This document shows positions 1-9,016 of a DNA stretch of 26,088 nt, piece by piece. A program made the translations under genes and the position numbers. The DNA lies in IMG/VR virus record IMGVR_UViG_3300021963_000576, positions 1-26,088 of that record; one strand, written 5' to 3'. Below the pieces are notes generated by a model that saw only the letters and a list, made by a program, of their open reading frames with translations, ran no database searches and had not been told where the DNA came from. Position 1 is the stretch's first letter. Every line of letters begins with the position of its first letter. The stretch comes from a virus.

Positions 1-993
1 AACAACTGAGAATACCTTTTTATAGCTACTCTCTGTTTGTAAACTTGCATTTGCATAAACGCTGTCTACTAGTCTCCACAATGTTCTACCACCGTTGCTA
101 GCATTTAATTGATATAACCAAGTATCTGTATTATTAACACCTTGAATGTCAATATCTACTACTTGATTACTAATTTGTTGAGCTAAGTTAAAATCATAAC
201 TCTGTAATGTTCCTTGCTTAAAGTAAAAGAAGAAACCTGTATTTGGACTACCGTAACCTAATTTGTCGTTACGATACATCATATTCATCTTGCCACTTGG
301 TGCAGGAGGAATCTCATAAACATAATCTTGATCTAAACTTGTAGCACTTACAAGTTCAAAATTCATATTGATAGTATCTACTGTGCTAGTGAACGGAACA
401 ATAGGTAAGCTAGTAGGTGGAATATTTACTGAGTATTCATCAGTCTTTACACCTAATATCTCTTGGCTATTTCCTGGACGTCCTACACGTTGACTATTAA
501 TCAATGTAGCATTGATAATTGTATTGAATTGTTCTAACCAATTAGCATTTGCAGGATCGTTCCATAATACTGTTTGATTGCTTAAGTTGATACCGTTAAT
601 ATCTGTGATATTTTCAGTAGTAGCAATGTTAGTTATTTTAAGATAACCTTGACCTGCAATGTTTCTTTTTGGATTGTAACTTACTAAGTTGGCTAACTTG
701 ATAACACTATCTCTACGTTCAGCCGTATCAATAAAGTTTTCACGTGTGTTTAAGTCATTACGGAATGCAAGACCTTGACCCATAAACGCAATAACGTCTA
801 GCAAAGCAATAAACTCACTAGATTCTATATAGTCATTGAACGTTTCAGGATAGTAGGTTCTCAGATAATCAATGAAACTCTTACGTAGGGTTTCATAGTC
901 GTAACTTTTGAAGTCGGCTTCCCTAAAGGTTTGGTAGATTTGTTGCCAATTCTGAACACCAAATATTGCTGATTGTCTTGAACTTGTAGCCAT
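1..993 (-). CDS. 6: Baseplate wedge subunit, gp6-like (partial, C-terminus outside window)
   Basis: Open from an ATG at 993-991 to the window edge, giving 331 codons with no stop, so the C-terminus is missing. The N-terminal part reads like T4 gp6, with a segment around residues 36-80 containing DYLRTYYPETFNDYIES, then LLDVIAF, then FIDTAERRDSVIKLANLVSY, which is the conserved start of the family. In T4, gp6 dimers join the baseplate wedges into a continuous ring around the hub. The gene follows gp25 on the same strand, as in T4-like baseplate clusters. An ATAAATA late-promoter-like element lies 17 bases upstream of the start (1017-1011), with a weak purine-rich ribosome site (AGAGAA). The family call is from motif recognition only; the position beside gp25 supports it. 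Confidence 0.85.
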   Translation of the reverse strand, partial: MATSSRQSAIFGVQNWQQIYQTFREADFKSYDYETLRKSFIDYLRTYYPETFNDYIESSEFIALLDVIAFMGQGLAFRNDLNTRENFIDTAERRDSVIKLANLVSYNPKRNIAGQGYLKITNIATTENITDINGINLSNQTVLWNDPANANWLEQFNTIINATLINSQRVGRPGNSQEILGVKTDEYSVNIPPTSLPIVPFTSTVDTINMNFELVSATSLDQDYVYEIPPAPSGKMNMMYRNDKLGYGSPNTGFFFYFKQGTLQSYDFNLAQQISNQVVDIDIQGVNNTDTWLYQLNASNGGRTLWRLVDSVYANASLQTESSYKKVFSVV

Positions 994-1010
994 AGTTATT
1001 CTCTTTTAAG

Positions 1011-1017
1011 TATTTAT
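1011..1017 (-). promoter_or_regulatory. Putative T4-type late promoter element (ATAAATA) for gp6
   Basis: On the minus strand the bases read ATAAATA, 17 bases before the gp6 start. The T4 late consensus is TATAAATA, read by gp55. Spacing suits a short leader. Between gp25 and this element is an A/T-only inverted repeat (about 1025-1040) that could be a weak terminator. Confidence 0.5.
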
Positions 1018-1041
1018 CTTAAAGAAAAACTACGGTTTTTG

Positions 1042-1491
1042 TTATTGTAACGTTGCTGTGTTAGTTAAATTGTTAAAGAAAACATTTAATATTTCAGCGT
1101 TATTGAAGGGTGCAATAGCTAATTCTACTTCTAATAAAATGCCGTTGTCTTGCTCATAACTCTTTACTGTATTGATAATCAGTCTAGGGTCATTACTAGC
1201 GATTCTACGTATTTCATTCTCTATTTTCAATCGTGTCTGAGGATCATTTGGCTCAAATATATAGCTCCAAATAGTAGAACCATATCCAGGATTTCCAACT
1301 TTCTGGCCTTGCTGAATGTTTAGTGCGTTTATAAAGTCTCTAACAACCAATGGCTCGTCTACTAAACGATATTTCTTGCCCGGGATAACTGGCTTTAAAA
1401 CACCACCTACACCACCGTCAATGCCAGTGGATGCATTAGTTGTCTTTGGCTCATTCGCCCCGATCGTTGAAAATCCTACGTATGTTGGCAT
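1042..1491 (-). CDS. 25: Baseplate wedge subunit, gp25-like
   Basis: This 149-residue protein matches the gp25 family of contractile-tail baseplates, small lysozyme-like wedge proteins that help anchor the first sheath ring. The diagnostic stretch is NPGYGSTIWSYIFEPND around residues 67-83, followed by a helix with EIRRIASNDPRL and a beta strand with GILLEVELAI. The length is close to the T4 protein (132 residues), with about 40 extra N-terminal residues that are glycine-rich. It lies between the gp5-like gene and gp6 on the same strand, a usual T4-like baseplate arrangement. An ATAAATA element lies 16 bases upstream and overlaps the gp5 stop codon. Despite the family's historical 'lysozyme' label, no enzymatic role is inferred. 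Confidence 0.9.
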   Translation of the reverse strand: MPTYVGFSTIGANEPKTTNASTGIDGGVGGVLKPVIPGKKYRLVDEPLVVRDFINALNIQQGQKVGNPGYGSTIWSYIFEPNDPQTRLKIENEIRRIASNDPRLIINTVKSYEQDNGILLEVELAIAPFNNAEILNVFFNNLTNTATLQ

Positions 1492-1507
1492 ATTTTATCC
1501 TATATAA

Positions 1508-1514
1508 TATTTAT
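1508..1514 (-). promoter_or_regulatory. Putative late promoter element (ATAAATA) for gp25
   Basis: Minus-strand ATAAATA lies 16 bases upstream of the gp25 start and overlaps the stop codon of the upstream gp5-like gene. The spacing is nearly the same as for gp6, which supports a functional element. Confidence 0.5.
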
Positions 1515-4500
1515 GCGACCGTTTTTAAGGCTGCTAGTTCATCTGATAGAGCTATCCATTTATTTCGTAGTTCATCGATTTGAGGATCTCCGGCTGGTAG
1601 TTCATTTTTTGCTTTAACAAAAGCTATTCTAGCATTTCTAACTTCTTCAACCTTAGCAAATGTTTTCTTATTTAATTCATATTGTTCTTTTTCTTTATCT
1701 ACAACAATGGCTGTCCCCGCAGTTTCACCCGTTGTTGCAGGATTACCGTTATAGTTTGGCGCAGGTATCTTAGGATCATTTAATGCATCTGTCAGGTTCT
1801 TATTTAAATCTGCTCGATTATTTGTGCCTTCTCCCACTACTGGCATTTTAATAGGAACTGCACTACCTGAACTTAATGATGCAATCGATGCATTCAGTTT
1901 TGCTTTGGAAGCCGGACTTAATCCTGCAATTGCAAGTCCTACTAAAGATGCACCCGGGAGTTTAAGTTTATTAATCAATCCTATAGCAGTTCCTGCTACT
2001 ATACCTGTGCCGATAGAAGATGCCACTTGTGATATCGCACTAGAGACATTAGTTGTTCCTGGTAACGAGGTAGTTCCATTTTTTACTACTAGTGCTACTG
2101 CATTCTGTGCTCCAGGCAATCCGCTTAGACCACTAGAAGAACTTGATGGTAATGTTGCACTAACTACACTTGCGGCATTTTCTGCGGTGCTTACTATATT
2201 AGTAGATCCTGTCCCAGTAGTAACAGCCTTATTAACACTATCTAAACCATTTATAGCGGCTGATGACGCTCCTGATGCGATGCCGGCTGCATCGATACCT
2301 GAATTACTTGCGGCAGCTTTGGTGATATCAGCTATGTTACTTGCTTCTGTACCTGATGACTGAACTTCCGCCGTTGCTTTGTCTGCAATTTGTTTCAAGT
2401 TCTGTGGTTCACCTGCTTTAAGTGACGGGAATCCTTTTGTAATTGCATCGAATGCTGAACCAGCAACACCTTTTGCACTATCTAATAACCCACTAAGTCC
2501 TTTACCTATACCTTTAGTCAATCCACTAAGTGATGTTACAATTGATCCTAAGCCACTTGTTGAAACTTCGCTTAAGTTTGCGGCATAGTTACCAGATGAG
2601 ATAGTTCCAGTAACATCACCTAGCATTTGATTGTTAACACCACTTGCTAACTGTTCTCCTGTACCCTGAACTGCACTTGATGCAGTCTTTACATAATCAA
2701 CTGTGTTAGCTAAACCAACACTGGCAGTGGCAGTAACTAGTCCTGCAATTTGTCCTGATGCTTCATTACCTGTTATAACTCCAGCCTGTGTCAACTGAGT
2801 TTGTGCTTGTTGGAAGTTTGTAACTTGTGCTCCAACTTGAGCTGTCGTGTTGTTAGTGTAGGCTTGTAAGTTTTCTGCTCCGGGCATACCAGTAAACAGA
2901 TTAGGAGTCATTGCTTGTTCAATGGTCTTACCTGAACTTACTAATGAGTTAATTAATACAGCAGAACCGGGTTTCAATATTCCGGCAGCTTCCATTTGTT
3001 GCGGTGACTGTGCCATTTTACCGACTGCGGCAACTGGCCCTGATGCTGTTTGAACAATACCTGAACCTGCTTTAATTGCAGCCGCTGCCGGTCCTGTTTG
3101 TGCCATAGTAGCAACTTGCCCTACCATTGCATTTGTAGTGTTTTTATCTAATGCTTTACTTACTGCTCCTGTTACAGGAACAGTTGATGCTACGCTTGCT
3201 GTTACTGGTTTGTTTGGTGTTCCAGGAACTGCCGCATTTGTTGCGGCTACTGCCGGCGCTGGTGCGCTAGGGAAGTTTGCGCTTGCACTGTTATCAACTT
3301 TAACATCTACGCCTTGATTTGCATTACTCCAAGGTGCGTGTGCAGGTGCACGACTAGTTATACTTAATAATGCTCCAGGCGCTGCCGCCCAACCTTTAGT
3401 TGCATCGTGTAATGTATCTGTGTGCGCCACAGTTGATATAGGTTTTATTTCTTGCGGCACTAGACCAGCTGAGCCTGTGTTTAAATTAACCTTACTACCA
3501 TTGATAAAAGTAACTGCTGAACTTGCAAAACTTGCTTCGCCTGCACTTGCAAGGCTCATACCACTACCTACTTTTAATGTATATTGACCCAATGATTGTA
3601 TATTGTAATCTGTGCCTATTCGGAAGCTAGTTCTCTTATCACTGTTTAATGTAATATTCTCGCTGTAAAGATTAAAATCTTTTTTGGCGTGCATATTAAT
3701 ATTATTATCTGCGTGGAAGTTAAGATCACCCTGTGTTCTTATGTTGACCGAGTTAGTTGAATACATATCAATTGTACCCTCTTTACCTAACTCAATATAA
3801 CTTTGTCCGTTAGCGTGAATAATGAATAACGTTTGTCCATCATCACTCATTAATATCTGATGACCTAAACTACTACGTAATCTTATCAATTGGTCTCTAC
3901 CTAATAGATCACCGTCATCCATTACAATGCTATGACCAACCCTACGTGATGTTATCTTTAATGAGTTTTGTTGCCCTGCATTAGTTGCGGCGCCGGCAAT
4001 AGTTTCATCAGTAAAGCCACCTTCATATATAGGTCTACCTGGAGTATTAACACCCCAACCTACACGACTAGGACTCTCACGCTGTGCTGAAGTTCCTATT
4101 GTACCTCTAATTGTATCTCTAATCAAACCTTGTTGTGCTAATACACCTGCAAGATAACTATTGACTGGCTTTGGTTCATTATAAAACGTTGGACTATTGT
4201 TAATCTTTTCGTTATTTGAATTGATATTAGTGACCGGTAATTTCTTTGCACCGCCATAACTGTTTGCTTCATTTTGATTAAGTACAGCAGTCTCACTTGA
4301 CCCATTAGCAGGAACCATAGATAATGCTTCTGGCTCAGGTACACAACCAATCCAATATCCATAGTTAGGATCACCGTTAATGAAAACGCAAATAACTGTT
4401 GTTCCTACGTCAGGTGGGCTACTCCACATACCATAACTTATAGGATTTTGTTTATATGTACCGTATCCTGTCTTATCGCCTGTACCTTCAGTTAAACCAT

Positions 4501-4717
4501 AGAAAGGTGTCATATAGTTTACAGTAACCCAACTGTTACTATCGTCTGGGTCTGTTCCTCCCATATCGCTTAGGTACACACGCAATCTACCTGAACGTAT
4601 AGGATCAATGTTGTCTTTTACTACTCCAAATACAGGAACAGGGCTAACTACTGCGCCACCTGCGCCTAGTTTGTTATTGCTCGTTGCCCCTTTTGGTTTA
4701 AAAACGTTATTTGCCAT
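1511..4717 (-). CDS. 5: gp5-like baseplate hub/tail spike protein without lysozyme domain
   Basis: This 1068-residue protein begins with an OB-fold like that of T4 gp5: residues about 30-126 include GVVKDNIDPIRSGRLRVYL, WVTVNYMTPFYG, and a GTTVICVFINGDPNYGYWIG strand. Around residues 260-370 comes a run typical of the VgrG/gp5 triple beta-helix (GHSIVMDDGD, GHQILMSDDGQTLFII, then short strands in NINMHAKKDFNLYSENI). T4 gp5 carries a lysozyme between these parts; here no glutamate/aspartate lysozyme signature is seen. From about 430 to 1000 the protein is rich in Ala, Gly, Ser and Thr with low complexity. The last 60 residues look like a charged helix. Start: ATG directly after the upstream stop (TAAATG), with a good ribosome site (GGGAGAAGG). 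The role is membrane-piercing spike at the hub centre, inferred from family. Confidence 0.82.
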   Translation of the reverse strand: MANNVFKPKGATSNNKLGAGGAVVSPVPVFGVVKDNIDPIRSGRLRVYLSDMGGTDPDDSNSWVTVNYMTPFYGLTEGTGDKTGYGTYKQNPISYGMWSSPPDVGTTVICVFINGDPNYGYWIGCVPEPEALSMVPANGSSETAVLNQNEANSYGGAKKLPVTNINSNNEKINNSPTFYNEPKPVNSYLAGVLAQQGLIRDTIRGTIGTSAQRESPSRVGWGVNTPGRPIYEGGFTDETIAGAATNAGQQNSLKITSRRVGHSIVMDDGDLLGRDQLIRLRSSLGHQILMSDDGQTLFIIHANGQSYIELGKEGTIDMYSTNSVNIRTQGDLNFHADNNINMHAKKDFNLYSENITLNSDKRTSFRIGTDYNIQSLGQYTLKVGSGMSLASAGEASFASSAVTFINGSKVNLNTGSAGLVPQEIKPISTVAHTDTLHDATKGWAAAPGALLSITSRAPAHAPWSNANQGVDVKVDNSASANFPSAPAPAVAATNAAVPGTPNKPVTASVASTVPVTGAVSKALDKNTTNAMVGQVATMAQTGPAAAAIKAGSGIVQTASGPVAAVGKMAQSPQQMEAAGILKPGSAVLINSLVSSGKTIEQAMTPNLFTGMPGAENLQAYTNNTTAQVGAQVTNFQQAQTQLTQAGVITGNEASGQIAGLVTATASVGLANTVDYVKTASSAVQGTGEQLASGVNNQMLGDVTGTISSGNYAANLSEVSTSGLGSIVTSLSGLTKGIGKGLSGLLDSAKGVAGSAFDAITKGFPSLKAGEPQNLKQIADKATAEVQSSGTEASNIADITKAAASNSGIDAAGIASGASSAAINGLDSVNKAVTTGTGSTNIVSTAENAASVVSATLPSSSSSGLSGLPGAQNAVALVVKNGTTSLPGTTNVSSAISQVASSIGTGIVAGTAIGLINKLKLPGASLVGLAIAGLSPASKAKLNASIASLSSGSAVPIKMPVVGEGTNNRADLNKNLTDALNDPKIPAPNYNGNPATTGETAGTAIVVDKEKEQYELNKKTFAKVEEVRNARIAFVKAKNELPAGDPQIDELRNKWIALSDELAALKTVA

Positions 4718-7378
4718 TTATATACCTTCTCCCGGTCTTCTTCTAGTGTTTAATGTATCCTCTTGTGTTTCTCTACCAGCATCTGGGCTCTGAGAGTTAG
4801 CTACACCATTTTGTGTTTGTCCTGTATACTGAACACTATCATCGTTTGCTATACCTTGATTAGTGCTTTCAGTTTGTGTAGTGCTTGGTGTCTCATTGTA
4901 ATAGAAACCGTCTTCGACTTGCTGAATCGCCGCTTGCTGTGCTACTGCGTCATCAACTCCAGCAAACTCATTATCAGGAGTATATCCAGTTGAGTATGAA
5001 GTGCTACTACCACTGCTAGGGGTAGAACCATCTCCTGCCTCGTTAGTACCTGAGCGAACGTCAGAACTTGCCAAATCAATACGTCTAGGATCATGTGCCG
5101 CAAACGCTGTTCTTGCGTTATTTGCAGGCTCAGTAGTTAATGATACACCTGTTCTTGCACCAGTTGCATCCGTTGCATTTGCTCTTCCGCCAAGTGCGGA
5201 TGCAGGTGTTCCTAGTAACCCAGGGAAATCGTTGATAGTACAGTTTAATGTTTGCTCAAACTTACCACCTCTGAAGCTATGTTCTATATCAAGAACCATA
5301 AAACTAACACCTTTAATCTTATTTGCTACTGCGGCTGGATAGTTCCAAAAGTATATAGACTCGTTAATGCTCATTAAGCCATCACTATTTTTATAATCAA
5401 CTGCTTCTTTAAAATCAATTTCGATAAACACTTGTCCACCATTAGGATTAATAGTAAATCCGTCACTACCATAAAATTGATTATAAACTTGATTGATACT
5501 TGCAGGTGTTTCTTGCACTAGATAATCAGGGTCACCTAATATAACAACTTTAGCTTTCGTATACGCACCAGGATCAAATAAACTAGTCATATACGCATTT
5601 TGTGCTTCCATACCCACATCTTGTCTACCTTGCGTGTCTTGATTTTGTTTCTTGTTTGGATATGTTGGTACTTGTGCTCCACCACCTTGACTTGCAGGAT
5701 CACCATTAGGAGTTAATGCAACGTTATTAAACGTGTTATCCATTGTTTGTTCGTATGACAATACTTCACTATTCTTGCCAGTGAACCAATATTCATATCG
5801 TTTGTGAGGGCCATAATATTTGCTAGATTTTGTATATGGTGATGCCGCAGCCGGTGTCTCATATGGTTGAATAACATATGTAATCTCGTATGCAAAATCA
5901 CCCACTTTAGTATCAAAACCCAATGTTTTGACTTCAGTGCTTAAATTATACCATTTGATCGGCGGTATGTTTTTCTTAGTAACTACTTCTGGACTGTTTG
6001 TGTCCGGATCAGGTTCTTCACTAGCAACGAATATAACTTTTAATGCATCTTCCATATATGAGCTTTGCTTAATAAGATTGTTAATTGCTTGTGGAATAGG
6101 GGTGCCTTTGTCGATTTGAATTAATCGTTTAGTAATGTCAGGTGCAGAATTAACACTAGTGCCTTCGTTAACTTCATTTGAGTTATCTGCTCTACTCATT
6201 GCTTGCTTTTTCTTGTCCGGATCTGCTTTACTGACAAGACTTGCATTTTGAATAAGTTCGGTATCACCTACAAATCTAACTTTATACACATTTGGTATTT
6301 CTACTGCACCTTGTGTTTTTAATGTTTGTTGATTTTCATTTAATGTCTTTAATAGACTAGTAATACCATCACCTTCACCATCCAATGCTTGTTTAACTGT
6401 GCTTGCAACAATAGGAACTTTATTATCTACTGTTCCCCTAGCTGTTCCCAACCCAACATTAGTGGATATAACATTAGCTGTCATATTATATGTTGTGGCG
6501 CCACCGTTAATTTTAAATTTAACCGAAGTTAAAACAATATCATAGAATCTTTCATACACCCCACTAGCGTCAGGGCTAGTATTAAGTGTGTCGCTTGAAA
6601 ATACTTCACTAGCATTTGCTATATTACCGTTTTTATCATAACCTTGAAATCTAATACCTAAAACAAAAAACTGTCTGCTAGCGTTGGATGATTTATCATA
6701 GTTCTTTAATTTACTATTCTTTCTTAATGCATCACTTGCTCTTTTTAATTTGGTAATAAACGAGAAGCCATATGGTTCGTATATGTTAAACGTCAAACCA
6801 GTAACGTTAGAAGCAGTTTGTGTGTTTTTACCGTTAATTGCTGATTTGATTTTTAGATCATCGATGTAGTAATCCAATTCAAATCCAGGTGCTCTGCGAC
6901 TTGTTTTATTATTAACACCACCTGATTGTGCTATTAAGAATGCACCGCCGCCAGTTGCCTGACCACTAGCATCAGATGCACTTAATGCATTAATGTTTTT
7001 TCTACCTGACAATTGGAAAGCATCGTATGCGTCCGGAGTAATCATATACAAACTTAATTGATATGTATAACTACTAAAGTTACCTAACGGGTTTTTTAAT
7101 CTAGTACCCGGTTTAGGACCGGAACCTACACTTTTATTAACTACCGAATTACTTGCGGGTGCTTGTGCTTTTCCTGCCTGTGTTTGTCCCGCAAAACTCT
7201 CATTGAGAGTTTCCATCTCATTACTACCAACTACAGTAGCATTGTTTTCCATTGAGGCAACTCTAGCGGCATAATCAATATCGTAACTATAATCATCTCC
7301 GCTGGGAGTTCCATCCAAATTATTTTCATTTGGAGTAGAAGATACTATGTTACCAAACTCATCAAACGTTATTGCCAT
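4718..7378 (-). CDS. Large virion structural protein, probable baseplate hub component
   Basis: An 886-residue protein I do not recognise with certainty. The gene directly abuts the gp5-like gene (TAA then ATG) and follows gp53, so it is translated within the baseplate operon. The N-terminal 90 residues and the C-terminal 180 residues are polar and low in complexity (Asn, Ser, Thr, Gln-rich). The middle, roughly residues 95-720, looks globular, with segments such as FSSYTYQLSLYMITPDAYDAF, VTGLTFNIYEPYGFSFI, and YEITYVIQPYETPAA. No Cys pairs, membrane helices or enzymatic motifs are evident. Position between gp53 and gp5 suggests a hub protein that could stand in for gp27, the partner of gp5, but it is more than twice the length of T4 gp27 (391 residues). 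The gp27 idea is inference from position and needs a profile or structure comparison. Confidence 0.6.
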   Translation of the reverse strand: MAITFDEFGNIVSSTPNENNLDGTPSGDDYSYDIDYAARVASMENNATVVGSNEMETLNESFAGQTQAGKAQAPASNSVVNKSVGSGPKPGTRLKNPLGNFSSYTYQLSLYMITPDAYDAFQLSGRKNINALSASDASGQATGGGAFLIAQSGGVNNKTSRRAPGFELDYYIDDLKIKSAINGKNTQTASNVTGLTFNIYEPYGFSFITKLKRASDALRKNSKLKNYDKSSNASRQFFVLGIRFQGYDKNGNIANASEVFSSDTLNTSPDASGVYERFYDIVLTSVKFKINGGATTYNMTANVISTNVGLGTARGTVDNKVPIVASTVKQALDGEGDGITSLLKTLNENQQTLKTQGAVEIPNVYKVRFVGDTELIQNASLVSKADPDKKKQAMSRADNSNEVNEGTSVNSAPDITKRLIQIDKGTPIPQAINNLIKQSSYMEDALKVIFVASEEPDPDTNSPEVVTKKNIPPIKWYNLSTEVKTLGFDTKVGDFAYEITYVIQPYETPAAASPYTKSSKYYGPHKRYEYWFTGKNSEVLSYEQTMDNTFNNVALTPNGDPASQGGGAQVPTYPNKKQNQDTQGRQDVGMEAQNAYMTSLFDPGAYTKAKVVILGDPDYLVQETPASINQVYNQFYGSDGFTINPNGGQVFIEIDFKEAVDYKNSDGLMSINESIYFWNYPAAVANKIKGVSFMVLDIEHSFRGGKFEQTLNCTINDFPGLLGTPASALGGRANATDATGARTGVSLTTEPANNARTAFAAHDPRRIDLASSDVRSGTNEAGDGSTPSSGSSTSYSTGYTPDNEFAGVDDAVAQQAAIQQVEDGFYYNETPSTTQTESTNQGIANDDSVQYTGQTQNGVANSQSPDAGRETQEDTLNTRRRPGEGI

Positions 7379-7687
7379 TTATAAACCTAATATTTGTTTT
7401 AGTGTAGAAGCTTCAGGCAAATAGATACTTGTGCCAGCAGTGAAATCAAAGAAAGGATCTTTCAATGTGTTTGGATTTCTACTTGCAAATACCCACCATA
7501 GTTTTGAATTAGCATACAAGTCATATGCTAACATATCAGGGCGTAAATTATATGTTTGTGTTATTTCCCAATATCTATCGCTACCTAATTTAGGAATAGG
7601 ACGGTCTACTAATACGTCTAAAAATCTACCATTGACTACGCCTGTAGCATAGTATGGACTTGTTGCTGGATATAAATTATTAGGCAT
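7379..7687 (-). CDS. 53: Baseplate wedge protein, short gp53-like
   Basis: A 102-residue protein with the conserved gp53 core: YWEITQTYNLRPDMLAYDLY (residues about 41-60), then LWWVFASRNPNTLKDPFFDF (63-82), and a C-terminal IYLPEASTLKQIL. This resembles LysM-like tail proteins. T4 gp53 is about 196 residues, so this is the short form seen in other marine T4-like phages. gp53 bridges wedge proteins to the hub in T4. The ATG overlaps the stop of the upstream gp48-like gene by one base (TAATG), with a strong GGAGGT ribosome site inside the upstream gene, so coupled translation is likely. The next gene begins right after its stop. Confidence 0.85.
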   Translation of the reverse strand: MPNNLYPATSPYYATGVVNGRFLDVLVDRPIPKLGSDRYWEITQTYNLRPDMLAYDLYANSKLWWVFASRNPNTLKDPFFDFTAGTSIYLPEASTLKQILGL

Positions 7688-8943
7688 TACCAGATACCTC
7701 CACCTGAACGTTTACTGCCGCGTAACAATGCACCTGTCGCATATTCTTTAAGACTAAACTTGTTACTGATATCATTTCTAGTAACGATAGGAATACAAGT
7801 GATTTGCAATTGTAATTTTGTAGGAACATAAGTTGCTTCACTGTTAATCATAGAGTTTTGTGTTGAGAAGTTTGGTAATTTTGGTGCTAGACCATTGATA
7901 ACTGTTCTTACTACGCTTGGAACAAAACTATTTAATATGTTATTTTGTTGGGCAATATTAACACCCGGCTGATTAGTCTGACTACCTGCACGAATATAAT
8001 CTACTTCCGTAGGAGTAGTATATGTAAAATTAGTAACAACTAGTGGGTGTGCGTCAAATGTGTATGCACCAAATCCACTCAAGTAGCATAATGGAGGAGG
8101 AACCCCATTGTTTGGATTTTGATCCTGTCCATAAAACATCTTTGTTACTGAACGGAAGAAATGTATTACTGCTAACAAATAATTAGCTTCAGTAGTGTCT
8201 TGTGCAGTGAAGTCTGCTGTGATAGAAACAGTATCTACACTACTACCTTTATATTGATAAACTTTATAATTACTATGAACCAATTCACTAGCATCATAAC
8301 CTGCACTGTATGTCACTGATATAGCAGGTGTATATGGAAATATTACACCATCTGTTGATTGCAATGGTGCTAAGATACCTGCTTGACCTTTTGGAACTTT
8401 ATAGAGATAATTAGCGTTTGGTGCTAAACTTAATCTTGCTCTCCAATCAGGTTTCTGTTGAAAATTAGCAGTATCGTCTTTTGTTGCGGTTGCACGTGTA
8501 TTGTTTAATGCAGTAGAGATACCTTTTGGTGCACCTTGATTACCAGTTGGGTCAAACACAGATTCAGTATTTGTTTCACCGTTGTTGCCTGAAGGATCAA
8601 AAACATTTTCAGTAACTGAGTTAGGAGAGGTTACTCGTTCTTCACTACCTGTATTTGTATTAGGATCACTATTTGGATCAATCGATTGCTGTGCTCTAGG
8701 AAGTTGTTCAGTCTCGTTTCCTACATTAGTATTAGGGTCATTGGCAGCTACTGTAATATTAGATAGTTGTGCTTCTAAACTAGACAAATTTGCCTGTGCA
8801 TTAGATAGTTCTCGTTCTAAATTAGCAATGACTGCAGGATCAGGATCTGGTGAGCCTGCGGCTGCGTCTAGTTGCAGTTCAAGTGACGATACTTGAGCTT
8901 GTGCCAAAGCAATATCGGCTTCTAATTGAGCTTGTGATGCCAT
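7687..8943 (-). CDS. 48: Baseplate tail-tube cap/initiator, gp48/gp54-like
   Basis: 418 residues. The C-terminal two thirds (about 165-418) resemble the T4 gp48/gp54 tube-initiation proteins: YKVPKGQAGILAPLQ, FPYTPAISVTYSAGYD, YKVYQYKGSSVDTVSITADF, HFFRSVTKMFYG, and a C-terminal LQITCIPIVTRNDISNKFSL. In T4 these two related proteins sit on the hub and template tube polymerisation. Only one such gene is in the window, so gp48 rather than gp54 is a guess. The first 65 residues form a clear coiled coil with Leu/Ala heptads. A polar linker (about 68-140) follows, with repeated units such as VFDPSGNNG and VFDPTGNQG. It is the first gene of the minus-strand operon, with an AAGGA ribosome site and a CTAAATA element 22 bases upstream. 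Confidence 0.78.
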   Translation of the reverse strand: MASQAQLEADIALAQAQVSSLELQLDAAAGSPDPDPAVIANLERELSNAQANLSSLEAQLSNITVAANDPNTNVGNETEQLPRAQQSIDPNSDPNTNTGSEERVTSPNSVTENVFDPSGNNGETNTESVFDPTGNQGAPKGISTALNNTRATATKDDTANFQQKPDWRARLSLAPNANYLYKVPKGQAGILAPLQSTDGVIFPYTPAISVTYSAGYDASELVHSNYKVYQYKGSSVDTVSITADFTAQDTTEANYLLAVIHFFRSVTKMFYGQDQNPNNGVPPPLCYLSGFGAYTFDAHPLVVTNFTYTTPTEVDYIRAGSQTNQPGVNIAQQNNILNSFVPSVVRTVINGLAPKLPNFSTQNSMINSEATYVPTKLQLQITCIPIVTRNDISNKFSLKEYATGALLRGSKRSGGGIW

Positions 8944-8965
8944 AATATGTTGTTATCCTTACTTA

Positions 8966-8972
8966 TATTTAG
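8966..8972 (-). promoter_or_regulatory. Putative late promoter element (CTAAATA) for the baseplate operon
   Basis: Minus-strand CTAAATA lies 22 bases upstream of the gp48-like start. It is one arm of an inverted pair: a plus-strand CTAAATA at 8975-8981 lies two bases away, pointing outward. This implies back-to-back late promoters. Confidence 0.55.
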
Positions 8973-8995
8973 CACTAAATAAAAGTGCTGTTTTT
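8971..8995. terminator. Hairpin AGCACT/AGTGCT with T-run, overlapping late promoter motifs
   Basis: Arms at 8971-8976 and 8984-8989 with a 7-base loop, followed on the plus strand by G and five T. On the plus strand it has terminator form, yet no plus-strand gene lies upstream. Its minus-strand form (AAAAACAGCACTT, then GTGCT) closely resembles the terminator at 22353-22384. It may insulate the divergent operons. Confidence 0.4.
8975..8981 (+). promoter_or_regulatory. Putative plus-strand late promoter element (CTAAATA)
   Basis: CTAAATA on the plus strand, within the loop and arm of the hairpin at 8971-8989 and 90 bases upstream of gp55. It could give late expression of gp55 in addition to the bacterial-type promoter at 9017-9045. 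Confidence 0.4.
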
Positions 8996-9016
8996 ACCCT
9001 TTCCCTCTCAAAATCG

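Noticed and set aside
1824-2588. Plus-strand open frames opposite the gp5-like gene
   Set aside because: They mirror the Ala/Gly/Ser-rich low-complexity codons of the gp5-like gene, have no ribosome sites and no recognisable motifs.
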